64,000 nt of DNA, from assembly GCF_011440275.1 (NCBI RefSeq), contig NZ_JAAOIV010000012.1:62001-126000 (forward strand), in the 5' to 3' direction. Every line of letters starts with the position of its first letter. The stretch's first letter is position 1. Below, piece after piece: positions 16,958 through 26,884 of this stretch. This stretch comes from Metallococcus carri (GTDB taxonomy: Bacteria > Actinomycetota > Actinomycetes > Actinomycetales > Dermatophilaceae). The translations under genes and the position numbers were made by a program. A model generated the notes under the pieces. The model had not been told where the DNA came from, did no database searches, and saw only the letters and a program-made list of their open reading frames with translations.

Positions 16958-18705
16958 TCGAGATCACCTGCGGTCTCGCGGGAGACGAGCGCGCGATAGG
17001 CGGGGTTGCCGTCGAGCAGTTCGCGGTGGCTGCCCTGGGCGACGACCTGACCGTCGACGAGGAAGATCACCGCGTCGGCCCGGTCGAGCAGGAGGGCCGA
17101 GGTGCCGACGAGCAGGGTGCTGCGACCGGCCCGCGCGGTCCGCAGCCGCTCGACCACCCGAGCCTCGGTGTGTGAATCCAGGGCGGAGGTGGGCTCGACC
17201 GCGATCAACACCTCCGGGTCGGCGGCGAGTGCCCGGGCCAGCCGGACCCGCTGCCGTTGACCGCCGGACAGGATGCGGCCATGGGCGTCGATGGGAGCAT
17301 CGAGGCCGCGCAGGGCGGTGGCGACATCCTCGGCCGCAGCGATGTGCAGCGCCTCACCGAGACGGTCGTCGGCCGGCTTGTGGGCTCCGGAGAGCACCTC
17401 GCGCAACGTCCCACCGAAGATGTGAGCGTCGTTGTCGGCCAACAGGATTCGCCGCCGCACGATCGCCTTGTCGAGCTGCTCAAGCGGTGTTTCGCCCCAC
17501 CTGCCGCCGGGGGCGAAGCCGGCCAACCGCTCGGCGACTGCGGCGGCGTCGGCCGGCCGGGCTGAGACCAACGCGGTCAACCCGCCAGCGGTCAACCGCA
17601 CCCCGGACACAGGATCGTGCAGGGTCGCCTGCCCGTCCGGACCCTGCCGTATGCCGCCCGCCTCACCCTCTGGGTCGAGCGCGAGGAAGTCGGTCACCCG
17701 GCGGGCCGCGACGAGACCGCCGGTGAGGTCGTAGGCCGCTTCGAGGAAGGACGCCACCGGGACGGCGAGCACCGCCGTGTAGCCGTAGACCGCGACCAGC
17801 TGGCCGATCGTGAGTGAGCCGTCGGCGGCCATCCGGGCAGTCAGCCAGACGACGATGGCAGCGAAAAGGCCAGGAAGGCCGAGCGCGAGCGCCTCGACCC
17901 ACGAACTCACCCGTCCGACGCGGTAGCCCTCCGCCACGAGATCCGCCGAACGGCGCCGGAATCGTTGCGCGACAGGCTCTTTGCCGCCGAGTGCGGCCAG
18001 CACGCCGAGGCCGCCGACGACATCGCCGAGCCGCGCGGTGAGGTCGGCCTGCACCTCGCGGTAGCTGCCTTGGGCGCGTTGCAGTCGCACCAGCAGCGGC
18101 CCGACGATGAGCAGCAGTAGCGGGACGCCGAGCAGCACGACGAGGGCCAGGACGGCCGAGATCTGCAGCAGCAGGACGGCGACGACGGCATACGCGAGCA
18201 GTCCGCCGACGCCCGGGCCGGTCATCGTCAGGGTCTGGCCGATGGTGCGCACATCGCCGACGCCGATCGTGACGGCTTCGTGGGCAGAAGCCTTGTGCTG
18301 CAACGCTGCTCCGAGTCGGACTGCCTGGCGGGTGACCACCTGGACGGTGCGGAACTGCGCGTCCCAGCGCACCTGGGTCATCGTGCGGTGCCGCATGATC
18401 GAGACCCACGCGGTGAACAGGCCGACCGCGAAGAGCGCCGCCGCCCACCACGCCAGCGCGCCGAAGTCGTTCCGCGCCAGACCACGGTCCACCGCTTCGG
18501 CCAGCAGTGGCGGTGGCAGGACGAGCCCGACCATCCACAGGCTGCCGAAGAGCGCGCCGCGCAGGATGCGCCCCGGCTGAGACCGGACTAGCCACCACAG
18601 ATAGCGCCGCGGGCTGTCCCGCGGAGGTTCGCCCGGGTCGGCATACGGATCGAAGACCGGGCGCACGGAGCGGGCCGGTGGGCTCGGCCACTCCGCCTCG
18701 GTCAT
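16954..18705 (-). CDS. ABC exporter half-transporter, subunit with degenerate Walker A
   Basis: 583 residues with an exporter membrane domain (about 45-340) and an ATPase domain in which Walker A is unrecognisable (SARPADAAAVAERL, about 379). The signature LSGGQRQR (about 479) is perfect, and Walker B reads LIAVEPTSALD, so the Mg2+ Asp is Val. The N-terminus is proline-rich. It supplies LSGGQ to the intact Walker A of its partner. First gene of the pair; the promoter should lie in the ~45 bp before the divergent GyrB-like gene. Confidence 0.9.
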   Translation of the reverse strand: MTEAEWPSPPARSVRPVFDPYADPGEPPRDSPRRYLWWLVRSQPGRILRGALFGSLWMVGLVLPPPLLAEAVDRGLARNDFGALAWWAAALFAVGLFTAWVSIMRHRTMTQVRWDAQFRTVQVVTRQAVRLGAALQHKASAHEAVTIGVGDVRTIGQTLTMTGPGVGGLLAYAVVAVLLLQISAVLALVVLLGVPLLLLIVGPLLVRLQRAQGSYREVQADLTARLGDVVGGLGVLAALGGKEPVAQRFRRRSADLVAEGYRVGRVSSWVEALALGLPGLFAAIVVWLTARMAADGSLTIGQLVAVYGYTAVLAVPVASFLEAAYDLTGGLVAARRVTDFLALDPEGEAGGIRQGPDGQATLHDPVSGVRLTAGGLTALVSARPADAAAVAERLAGFAPGGRWGETPLEQLDKAIVRRRILLADNDAHIFGGTLREVLSGAHKPADDRLGEALHIAAAEDVATALRGLDAPIDAHGRILSGGQRQRVRLARALAADPEVLIAVEPTSALDSHTEARVVERLRTARAGRSTLLVGTSALLLDRADAVIFLVDGQVVAQGSHRELLDGNPAYRALVSRETAGDLE

Positions 18706-18750
18706 GCCCGCACGCTATCCACCGTCGGTGTGGAGGTGCAGGGTGGACGC

Positions 18751-19419
18751 ATGGACGGAACACCGCACAATCGCGGCGACGGGGCAGTCGTGATGCCGGA
18801 CGAGGTGTACTCATGGACGGTCACAACCCACGACTGGACCCGTTCGGTCGATGCCTCGCACCTGGCACAGATCCGGGAGCGGGCGGCCGTCTACGCGCAG
18901 GGTGGGTTGCGGCACCTCGTGTTGGAGGTGCTGGCCTACGCCGACGACGAAGCCGCCGCCGCTGGGCGGCCTGGGACCGTCGTGGTCGCCACCGGATCCG
19001 ACGGATCGGTGTCGGTGCGTGACGATGGCCGGGGGACCGACACCCGACGAACCTCGGGAGGAGAGATCGTCCGCAAGCCGGTCATGGCGACCAAAGACGT
19101 CCGCTTCTTCGACCATGCCAGCCGGCAGGTGCTTGCCGACGGACTGCCGCGGTGGGGGATGTCGGTCGTGGCCGCTCTGAGCACCACCTTGGTGCACGAG
19201 AACCGGCGAGTGGACGGCTGCTGGCGGCAGACCTATCACCACGGCATACCTGCGGCCGAGCTCGTCGAGACACCCGGCGATGGCACGACCGGCGCCACCG
19301 TCACCTTCACTCCCGACAGTCAGGTGGACGGCGACCTCTTCCTTGTCCCGTCGGACCTAACGGCGTTCAATTCGTTGCGAATCAGCCTTGAGGACTGTCA
19401 GGCGCCGTCGAATGAGTGA
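18751..19419 (+). CDS. Stand-alone GyrB/ParE-type GHKL ATPase-domain protein
   Basis: 222 residues resembling only the N-terminal ATPase domain of GyrB. IRERAAVYAQGGLRHLVLEV matches the helix with the catalytic Glu, VSVRDDGRGTD the G1 box, LPRWGMSVVAALS the G2 region, and WRQTYHHGIP with GATVTFTPD the strands before the transducer. In the N-box the Mg2+ Asn (DN in gyrase) is replaced (LAYADDE), and the ATP-lid glycines are reduced. No transducer, Toprim or DNA-cleavage domain follows. Similar short proteins occur in Streptomyces; their role is unknown. The start could also be ATG 18793. Confidence 0.75.
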   Translation: MDGTPHNRGDGAVVMPDEVYSWTVTTHDWTRSVDASHLAQIRERAAVYAQGGLRHLVLEVLAYADDEAAAAGRPGTVVVATGSDGSVSVRDDGRGTDTRRTSGGEIVRKPVMATKDVRFFDHASRQVLADGLPRWGMSVVAALSTTLVHENRRVDGCWRQTYHHGIPAAELVETPGDGTTGATVTFTPDSQVDGDLFLVPSDLTAFNSLRISLEDCQAPSNE

Positions 19420-19481
19420 CCGCATCGGTGATCGTCCGCGCCTGGCACGCAGGCGTTCAACACGCGTCCCATCCCGGCACG

Positions 19482-19955
19482 TCACCGCACGGGTTCGACG
19501 CTGCCCAGGACTTCGCCGCAGAGGAGGACGATGAGCAGGACGAACGTGATCACGTGAACTCCGGTGCACCACAAGCAGATCGCGTTGATCTTGAAGAACT
19601 CCGCCCACACCAGGTAGAGCACCATGACCATGCCGACGCCGGCCGCGGCCAGCCGCAGGTAGTCCACCCAGCGCGGGGCGCGGCGCCAGACGACCGGGAG
19701 GCAGAGCACGACCATCGCGACGAAGAAGGCCAGCCCGAGCACCGCCACCGGCATACCGAGGAAACGGGACCAGTCGCTGGTCGTGACCTTGGCGCAGTTG
19801 ACCGCGCCGGAGTCGGAGCACGCGAGCGTCGTCGACCCGGTGAAGTGCTCGAACGTCAGGTATGCCGACACGAGCAGCCCCAGCACCGCGAGGGCCAGGC
19901 TAGCCGGGGCGAGCCAGCGTGGGCGGCGCCGCACGATGCCCGAGTTCGCTGTCAC
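19482..19955 (-). CDS. Vitamin K epoxide reductase (VKOR) family protein
   Basis: 157 residues, four membrane helices. The loop cysteine pair is in CSDSGAVNC (about 46-54) and the active-site pair in ICLWC (about 126-130), preceded by the typical Ser in the region TTSDWSRFLG. Bacterial VKOR reoxidises DsbA-like proteins using menaquinone. The upstream gene, overlapped by 4 nt, encodes an extracytoplasmic thioredoxin-fold protein with CPYC, its likely partner. GTG start. Confidence 0.93.
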   Translation of the reverse strand: MTANSGIVRRRPRWLAPASLALAVLGLLVSAYLTFEHFTGSTTLACSDSGAVNCAKVTTSDWSRFLGMPVAVLGLAFFVAMVVLCLPVVWRRAPRWVDYLRLAAAGVGMVMVLYLVWAEFFKINAICLWCTGVHVITFVLLIVLLCGEVLGSVEPVR

Positions 19956-20827
19956 TGGGGCAGTTTGGCCGCAGCGGCCTTGACGCCGGGGGAACTGCAC
20001 ACATTTGCCGGTGCGCCCTTGGTGAGGACGCACAACTGGGCGCTCACCACGTTGGCCTCGCCGAGGACACCCTGGGCGATGTCGGATTTGGGATCCGATA
20101 GAGCCTTGGCGATCTGGGTGTTGGTTTTGCCGACGAGCATGTTGCCGTCGTACCCGACGCCGCTGGTGGCGACACCGCCCCAGTCGACCCAGGGGATGCC
20201 TCCGTTGCCGAACCGCTGCATCAGCGCGGCGTCCGCCGCAGCCGGCTGTTGCAGCGGCTTCCCAAGTCGGTCCTGCGTTTCGTAGGAGGTGAAGACGAGG
20301 TATTTGCTGGTGTATTTCGCGTCGAGGAAGGACATCGTCTGGATGTTGGACAGCGGGCCTTCGTCGGGGCTGGACACGGCCGGCTTGAGGCCGGTGAACG
20401 TGCCGAAGCGGGAGAGCGCAGCGACGAGCGCCCAGCGCTCCATCGCACAGTACGGGCAGAACTCGGCGCCGATATAGAGCACCCGCGGCTTGCCGTCCTG
20501 GGTCATCGGCTGGGAGCCGGACATCGGTTTCGGGAAGGCGTTGGCGGCGCCTACCCCGACCTGGTCGAAGGACGCTGTGGGGACGGAGGTGACCGAGGTG
20601 ATGAAACCGGTGGCCTTGGCTGCCTCCTGCGCCTTGCGATCGCTTTCGCTCTTCTGGTGGCTGCTGACGCCCCACATGATCCCGACCGTGGCGATCACGA
20701 CCGCGACCAGCGCGGCGATCAGCCCGAGCATCTTGCGCTGTCGCTGCTGGCGCGCCTGAGCGGCCTTCAACGCCTGCAGCTTCTCCCGGCCGCTTGCGCG
20801 GCCCGTCGTCTCGCTCACGCGACTCAC
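19952..20827 (-). CDS. DUF929-type thioredoxin-fold protein, probable DsbA-like partner of VKOR
   Basis: 291 residues. Basic N-terminus, one membrane helix (about 32-55), then an extracytoplasmic thioredoxin-like domain with AEFCPYCAMERWALV (CxxC at about 126-129) and a second pair of Cys near the C-terminus (QLCVL, NVCSS). It should act as disulfide donor for secreted proteins and be reoxidised by the VKOR encoded next. GTG 20827 and GTG 20818 are both possible starts. Confidence 0.88.
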   Translation of the reverse strand: MSRVSETTGRASGREKLQALKAAQARQQRQRKMLGLIAALVAVVIATVGIMWGVSSHQKSESDRKAQEAAKATGFITSVTSVPTASFDQVGVGAANAFPKPMSGSQPMTQDGKPRVLYIGAEFCPYCAMERWALVAALSRFGTFTGLKPAVSSPDEGPLSNIQTMSFLDAKYTSKYLVFTSYETQDRLGKPLQQPAAADAALMQRFGNGGIPWVDWGGVATSGVGYDGNMLVGKTNTQIAKALSDPKSDIAQGVLGEANVVSAQLCVLTKGAPANVCSSPGVKAAAAKLPQ

Positions 20828-20952
20828 CCCTGACTCCGGCTCCCGATCGAGTGCACTCTCCTGGGTGCGGACGCTGATGGCGGGCCCGCCGTTCCCGGAA
20901 ACAGGGCACCGAAATTTTCGCTCGAACGGGGAATGATCACCGTATGCCGTGA

Positions 20953-20973
20953 GTTGAGTCTAGTGAACGCAAC
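20953..20973. promoter_or_regulatory. HAIR element 1 (HspR operator) of the dnaK operon
   Basis: GTTGAGT-N7-ACGCAAC, one mismatch in symmetry. HAIR (consensus CTTGAGT-N7-ACTCAAG) is the operator of HspR, which is encoded at the end of this operon. Confidence 0.8.
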
Positions 20974-20989
20974 TTTGCGGAGCCCCGTC

Positions 20990-21019
20990 TTGACAGATGC
21001 GGTGACCCGGGAGTTGAGT
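20990..21019 (+). promoter_or_regulatory. Probable dnaK promoter
   Basis: TTGACA (20990-20995) with TTGAGT (21014-21019) 18 bp downstream. The -10 hexamer is the left half of HAIR element 2, so bound HspR would block polymerase. Confidence 0.55.
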
Positions 21020-21033
21020 CAGAGGCAGTCAAC
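21013..21033. promoter_or_regulatory. HAIR element 2 (HspR operator) of the dnaK operon
   Basis: GTTGAGT-N7-AGTCAAC, exactly 60 bp after HAIR 1. The same left half-site suggests both are real HspR sites on a similar face of the helix. Confidence 0.8.
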
Positions 21034-21088
21034 CCGCGCGGCTCGCCAGGTGAGTCGCGCCGCCATACGACATGAAGGAGATCACCAC

Positions 21089-23001
<1,913 letters not shown>

Positions 23002-23005
<4 letters not shown>

Positions 23006-23661
23006 CCGACGCCCAAGAGCCGGTGGGCTCCTCCCGCGAGGAGGAGCCCACCGGGCCCGTCATACGTGACAAGCGGCGTCTCGACCCGGAGACTGGCGAA
23101 GTGCGCAATGCCGGTGTCCCTGAAGGGAATGCCCCGATGAGCAACGACAACAACCAGCCCGAGCAGACGACCGAGGCGGTCAACGACGACCCCCAGCAGC
23201 CGGCCGGGCAGAGCAACGAGCCGCATCCCGACACGGCGCTCGCCCAGCAGCGGCTGGACGACCTGCAACGGCTGCAGGCCGAATATGTCAACTACAAGCG
23301 GCGGGTCGACCGCGACCGTGAGCAGGCGCACGCGCGCACGCTCGGCGGGTTCGTCGAGTCGCTGCTGCCGGTGCTCGACGAGATCCACCTCGCCCGCGAG
23401 CACGGCGACCTGGGGGAAGGCACGCCCTTCGCCAAGATCGCCGACAAGCTCGACGCGATCCTCGCCCGCTACGGGCTGGAGCGGTTCGGCGACGCGGGCG
23501 ACGCCTTCGACCCGCAGCACCACGAAGCCCTCATGCACGTCGAGGGCGAGGTGCCCGAGGACGCCGAGGGGCCGACCGTCGTCCAGGTGATGCAGCCCGG
23601 CTACAAGGTCGGCGACAAGGTCGTCCGTCCCGCCCGCGTGGCGGTGGCCGATCCCAAGTAA
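23002..23661 (+). CDS. grpE: Nucleotide exchange factor GrpE
   Basis: 219 residues. A disordered acidic N-terminus (includes [15 protein letters not shown], common in Micrococcales GrpE) leads to the long coiled-coil helix ([22 protein letters not shown]) and the C-terminal beta domain ([18 protein letters not shown]). Releases ADP from DnaK. GTG start overlaps the dnaK stop. An internal ATG at 23137 with its own GAAGGGA could start a shorter form, and a strong hairpin lies in the first codons. Confidence 0.96.
23020..23054 (+). promoter_or_regulatory. 15-bp perfect hairpin in the 5' end of grpE
   Basis: CCGGTGGGCTCCTCC pairs with GGAGGAGCCCACCGG around CGCGA, at codons 7-18 of grpE. As mRNA it is very stable. 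It sequesters a GGAGGAG sequence and lies just inside the dnaK-grpE joint, where it could lower expression downstream of dnaK or protect its 3' end. Confidence 0.6.
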
Positions 23662-23695
23662 CCACAACGCATTACGGCTGGGAAGGAGACGCTGA

Positions 23696-24715
23696 ATGGC
23701 CAGTCAAGACTGGTTGGAGAAGGACTTTTACGCGATCCTCGGCGTCCCCTCGGACGCCTCGGACGCGGACATCAAGAAGGCCTACCGCAAGCTCGCGCGG
23801 CAGTATCACCCGGACAAGAACCCGGGCGACGCGGCCGCCGAGCAGAAGTTCAAGGACATCGGCGAGGCCAACTCGGTGCTGTCCGACAAGGACAAGCGGG
23901 CCGAATACGACCAGCTGCGCGCCATGGTCGGGGGTGGCGCCCGCTTCACCGCGGGCGGTCCCGGTGGCGCCGGCACGGCCGGCGGCTTCGAGGACCTGTT
24001 CTCGATGTTCGGTGGCGCGGCCGGCGGACCCCGCGAGTATTCGACCGGCGGCTACTCCACCGGCGGCTACGGCAACGGCCAGTCGATCAACCTCGACGAT
24101 CTGCTCGGCCAGTTCGGTGCCGGCGGCGGGTTCTCCGGGTATGGCGGCCAGGGCGGCTTCCGCTCTGCGCCCCCGAAGGGCCAGGACCTGCACGCGCGCA
24201 CGTCGCTGTCCTTCCGGGCGGCGGCGGATGGTGAGACCGTCTCGCTGCAGTCGGCCGACGGTTCCACGATCAAGACGCGCATCCCGGCCGGCGTGAAGGA
24301 CGGGCAGACGATCCGCCTGCGCGGCAAGGGCCATCCCGGTCCCGGCGGCGCGGGGGACATGCTGCTCGAGGTGCACGTCCAACCGCACCCGGTCTTCGGC
24401 CGGGAGGGCAAGAACCTCACCGTCGACCTGCCGGTGACCTTCGCCGAGGCCGCCCTCGGGGCGACCGTGGCCGTGCCGACGCTCGACGGCGGCCGGGTCA
24501 AGGTGAAGATCGCACCCGGCACCCCCTCCGGGCGGGTGCTGCGCATCAAGGGCCGCGGCATCAAGGCCAAGTCGGGCACGGGCGACCTGCTCGCCAAGGT
24601 CGAGATCGTCGTGCCGAAGAAGCTGTCCGATGAAGCCAAGCAGGCCGTGGAAACCATTGCGGCCCAGGACGATTCGGATCCGCGAGGTGAGCTCTACACA
24701 GAGGCTGCGCGATGA
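23696..24715 (+). CDS. dnaJ: DnaJ-family co-chaperone lacking the zinc finger
   Basis: 339 residues. J domain (about 8-78) with [19 protein letters not shown] is intact. A Gly/Phe-rich linker contains repeated STGGY, then two beta-sandwich substrate domains ([36 protein letters not shown]). The CxxCxGxG zinc-finger repeats of classic DnaJ are absent, so this is a type-II (CbpA/DnaJ1-like) protein. Start ATG follows GAAGGAG. Stimulates DnaK ATPase and delivers substrates. Confidence 0.95.
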   Translation: MASQDWLEKDFYAILGVPSDASDADIKKAYRKLARQYHPDKNPGDAAAEQKFKDIGEANSVLSDKDKRAEYDQLRAMVGGGARFTAGGPGGAGTAGGFEDLFSMFGGAAGGPREYSTGGYSTGGYGNGQSINLDDLLGQFGAGGGFSGYGGQGGFRSAPPKGQDLHARTSLSFRAAADGETVSLQSADGSTIKTRIPAGVKDGQTIRLRGKGHPGPGGAGDMLLEVHVQPHPVFGREGKNLTVDLPVTFAEAALGATVAVPTLDGGRVKVKIAPGTPSGRVLRIKGRGIKAKSGTGDLLAKVEIVVPKKLSDEAKQAVETIAAQDDSDPRGELYTEAAR

Positions 24716-25134
24716 CTCCGCATGATGACGAGGCACCCGTCTACGTCATCTCGGTCGCCGCTGAGCTGGCAGGCATGCACGCCCAGACGCTGCGGCAGTA
24801 CGACCGGCTCGGGCTCGTCAAGCCGTCACGCACCACCGGTGGCGGCCGCCGCTACAGCCAGCGGGATGTCGCCCTGCTGCGCGAGGTGCAGCGCCTGTCC
24901 CAGCAGGAGGGCGTCAGCCTCGCCGGCGTTGCGCGCATCCTCGAGCTGGAGAGCCAGGTCGAGGGGCTGCAGGCGAAGGTGCGCGAGCTCACCGACCAGC
25001 TCGACCGGTCCCGGCAGGGCAGCCGCATCTTCGCCGCCGGGCCAGACGGCCAGATCGTCGCGCTGCGCCCGGGCGAACGCGTCGCCCGGGCCGGCCGCGG
25101 CACCGCGCTGGTCGCCTGGCGCCCCAAGCGCTGA
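24712..25134 (+). CDS. hspR: Heat-shock repressor HspR (MerR family)
   Basis: 140 residues. MerR winged helix (about 8-75): [42 protein letters not shown] coiled-coil helix (about 80-105) follows, then a short basic/hydrophobic tail ending VAWRPKR. HspR binds HAIR elements with DnaK as co-repressor, closing the feedback loop on dnaK and clpB. Overlaps the dnaJ stop by 4 nt, so it is translationally coupled. Confidence 0.96.
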   Translation: MTPHDDEAPVYVISVAAELAGMHAQTLRQYDRLGLVKPSRTTGGGRRYSQRDVALLREVQRLSQQEGVSLAGVARILELESQVEGLQAKVRELTDQLDRSRQGSRIFAAGPDGQIVALRPGERVARAGRGTALVAWRPKR

Positions 25135-25160
25135 TTTTCCCGTATGCCGGGGGCTGCCCC

Positions 25161-25625
25161 TCAGAACAGCGCCGAGAGGCGCTGCAGGCTGTCGTCCAGC
25201 CCGTCCTGGTCGACGAGCGGGAACTTCACCTTCTTCAGCAACTCCTTGTCGGTGACCTTGCTCCAGTCGTAGGTCAGCGTCACCTCGGTCTCACGCTGAC
25301 CCTTCGGCTCGAGCTCCCAGACCCACTCCCACCCGGGCGGCTCGGTGCCGGCCGGCGCGGTCTTCCAGGCCACCAAGCGGTCCTTGGCGTAGCCGGTGAC
25401 GTGGTTGTCGGTCTTGTATTCGCCACCCATGTGCGGGCCGTCCATGTTCATCGTGAACACCTCGCCCACCTCCTTGACCCGGTCGCCCTGGTCCTCGGAG
25501 CGGATGAAGCCCGAGCCGTCGAATTCCTTGTGCCGCTTGGGATTGGTGAGCACATCGAAGATGGCGTCGGCGGGCGCCTCGATCGTGCGGTGTGCAACCA
25601 GCTTCTTGTCATCGTTGTTGCTCAT
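25161..25625 (-). CDS. SRPBCC (START/Bet v1-fold) protein
   Basis: 154 residues. Starts KKLVAHRTIEAPADAIFDVLTNPKRHKEFDGSG, the opening strand and helices of the polyketide-cyclase/AHSA1-like fold. Ends with a long C-terminal helix (LDDSLQRLSALF). The hydrophobic cavity suggests binding of a lipid or polyketide-like ligand; which is unknown. ATG 25625 is preferred to TTG 25637. Convergent with hspR, 26 bp apart. Confidence 0.82.
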   Translation of the reverse strand: MSNNDDKKLVAHRTIEAPADAIFDVLTNPKRHKEFDGSGFIRSEDQGDRVKEVGEVFTMNMDGPHMGGEYKTDNHVTGYAKDRLVAWKTAPAGTEPPGWEWVWELEPKGQRETEVTLTYDWSKVTDKELLKKVKFPLVDQDGLDDSLQRLSALF

Positions 25626-25663
25626 GGGTCCATCCAAACGCTGATCGGGGTCGCCGGTGGGGG

Positions 25664-26497
25664 TTAGCGGTTGCTGAGTGCTTCGGCGTGCACCTGCTGG
25701 GCATCACCGGCGCGCTCGCGGGCGAGGCGCTTCATGCCGTCCGCCGGCCGGATCGGGTCGGGCCACTTCGGAGCGAGGGCGTCACCCTCGCGCGCCCCCG
25801 TCATACGGCGTCGCAGGAGCGGGAAGACCTCGTCGCGGACCCACAGCGACTCCTCCCGGACCGCGGTGCGCCAGTGCCGCGGCTCGAAGGGAGGCAGCTC
25901 GGGGATCTTCAGCGTGTGCGGTATGCCGAGGTTGCGCAGCACCACGCCCGCGAGCGTCTTGTGCCCTGCGCGGGACATGTGGATGCGGTCGGTGCTCCAC
26001 ATCCGGGGGTCGGCGAAATCGGGGATCGAGCTGTGGTCGACGACGAGCGCACCATAGGAAGCGGCGAGGTCCTGCACGGTGCGGTTGTAGAACATCAGTC
26101 GCCGCCGGATCGGCTCCAGCAGCACCGAGGTCGTCAGGTCGAAGGCGGTGAACACCACCACCTGGTCGGCGCCCGCGGTGAGCCGGCGCAGCGCATCCTC
26201 ATAGCGCTGCATCAGCCCTCGCATGTCGACGCGCAGCGACAGGATGTCGTTGCCGCCGGCATAGAAGCTCACCAGGGTGGGCCGCAGTGCCAGCGCCGGC
26301 TCGAGTTGCTCGGCGACGACCTCGTCCAGCAGCTTGCTGCGGATGGCGAGGTTGGCGTACTCCCAGCGCTCGTCGGCGCGCCCCATCTGCCGCGCCATTC
26401 GGCAGGCCCAACCGCGAACTCCGTTGGGGTAGAGCAGGTTCGGGTCGCCCACGCCTTCGGTGAAGGAGTCCCCGACCGCCACGAATCGTCCGGCCAT
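25664..26497 (-). CDS. SGNH/GDSL-type esterase or lipase
   Basis: 277 residues. Catalytic blocks in order: GDSFTEGVGD (nucleophile Ser near residue 10), NLAIRSKLL (Gly/Asn oxyanion region), FYAGGNDIL, and DRIHMSRAGH (Asp and His). No signal peptide, so cytoplasmic. The C-terminal 60 residues are an extension rich in basic and acidic residues. Acts on an acyl or acetyl ester; the natural substrate is unknown. ATG 26497 begins directly before the first block. Confidence 0.9.
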   Translation of the reverse strand: MAGRFVAVGDSFTEGVGDPNLLYPNGVRGWACRMARQMGRADERWEYANLAIRSKLLDEVVAEQLEPALALRPTLVSFYAGGNDILSLRVDMRGLMQRYEDALRRLTAGADQVVVFTAFDLTTSVLLEPIRRRLMFYNRTVQDLAASYGALVVDHSSIPDFADPRMWSTDRIHMSRAGHKTLAGVVLRNLGIPHTLKIPELPPFEPRHWRTAVREESLWVRDEVFPLLRRRMTGAREGDALAPKWPDPIRPADGMKRLARERAGDAQQVHAEALSNR

Positions 26498-26611
26498 CGG
26501 CGCTGACAGTAAGGGCGCAAATCGTCCGCCGGGTGAACACGGGGCCACCGGTTCGTGTGACTTGGGCGGGGCTCCCGGCATACCCCCGGGTGGGTTTGGC
26601 ACGCTAAGAGC

Positions 26612-26884
26612 GTGATCGAGTACCTCATGGTCTTCCCCCAGCGAGACGACGCCGAAGCGGTGGCCGACGAACTGCGCGAGGACGACCTCGCTCAGGTGCG
26701 GGTCGTGCGGGACGCGCTGGCCGGTGAGGACGACTCCGAAGACCACGACTGGGCCGTGCACGTGCGGGTCGACACCATCGAGGATCCCTCGAGCGCGCCG
26801 GCGCGCGCACTGTCCGACCGGTTCGAGGCGATGGCCACCGAGCGCGGAGGCTGGCTGGATGCCGACCCGTCCGCGGCGGGTTGA
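26612..26884 (+). CDS. RraB-domain protein
   Basis: 90 residues matching the ribonuclease E inhibitor RraB fold: DDAEAVADELREDDLAQVRVVR, acidic loop GEDDSEDHDWAVHVRV, C-terminal helix. In E. coli RraB binds and restrains RNase E; in Actinobacteria the partner is not established. GTG start at 26612 near AAGAG. Its end overlaps the start of the esterase gene. Confidence 0.8.
   Translation: MIEYLMVFPQRDDAEAVADELREDDLAQVRVVRDALAGEDDSEDHDWAVHVRVDTIEDPSSAPARALSDRFEAMATERGGWLDADPSAAG

Noticed and set aside
23696-24715. Classic zinc-finger DnaJ
   Set aside because: No CxxCxGxG repeats; assigned to the type II subgroup instead.
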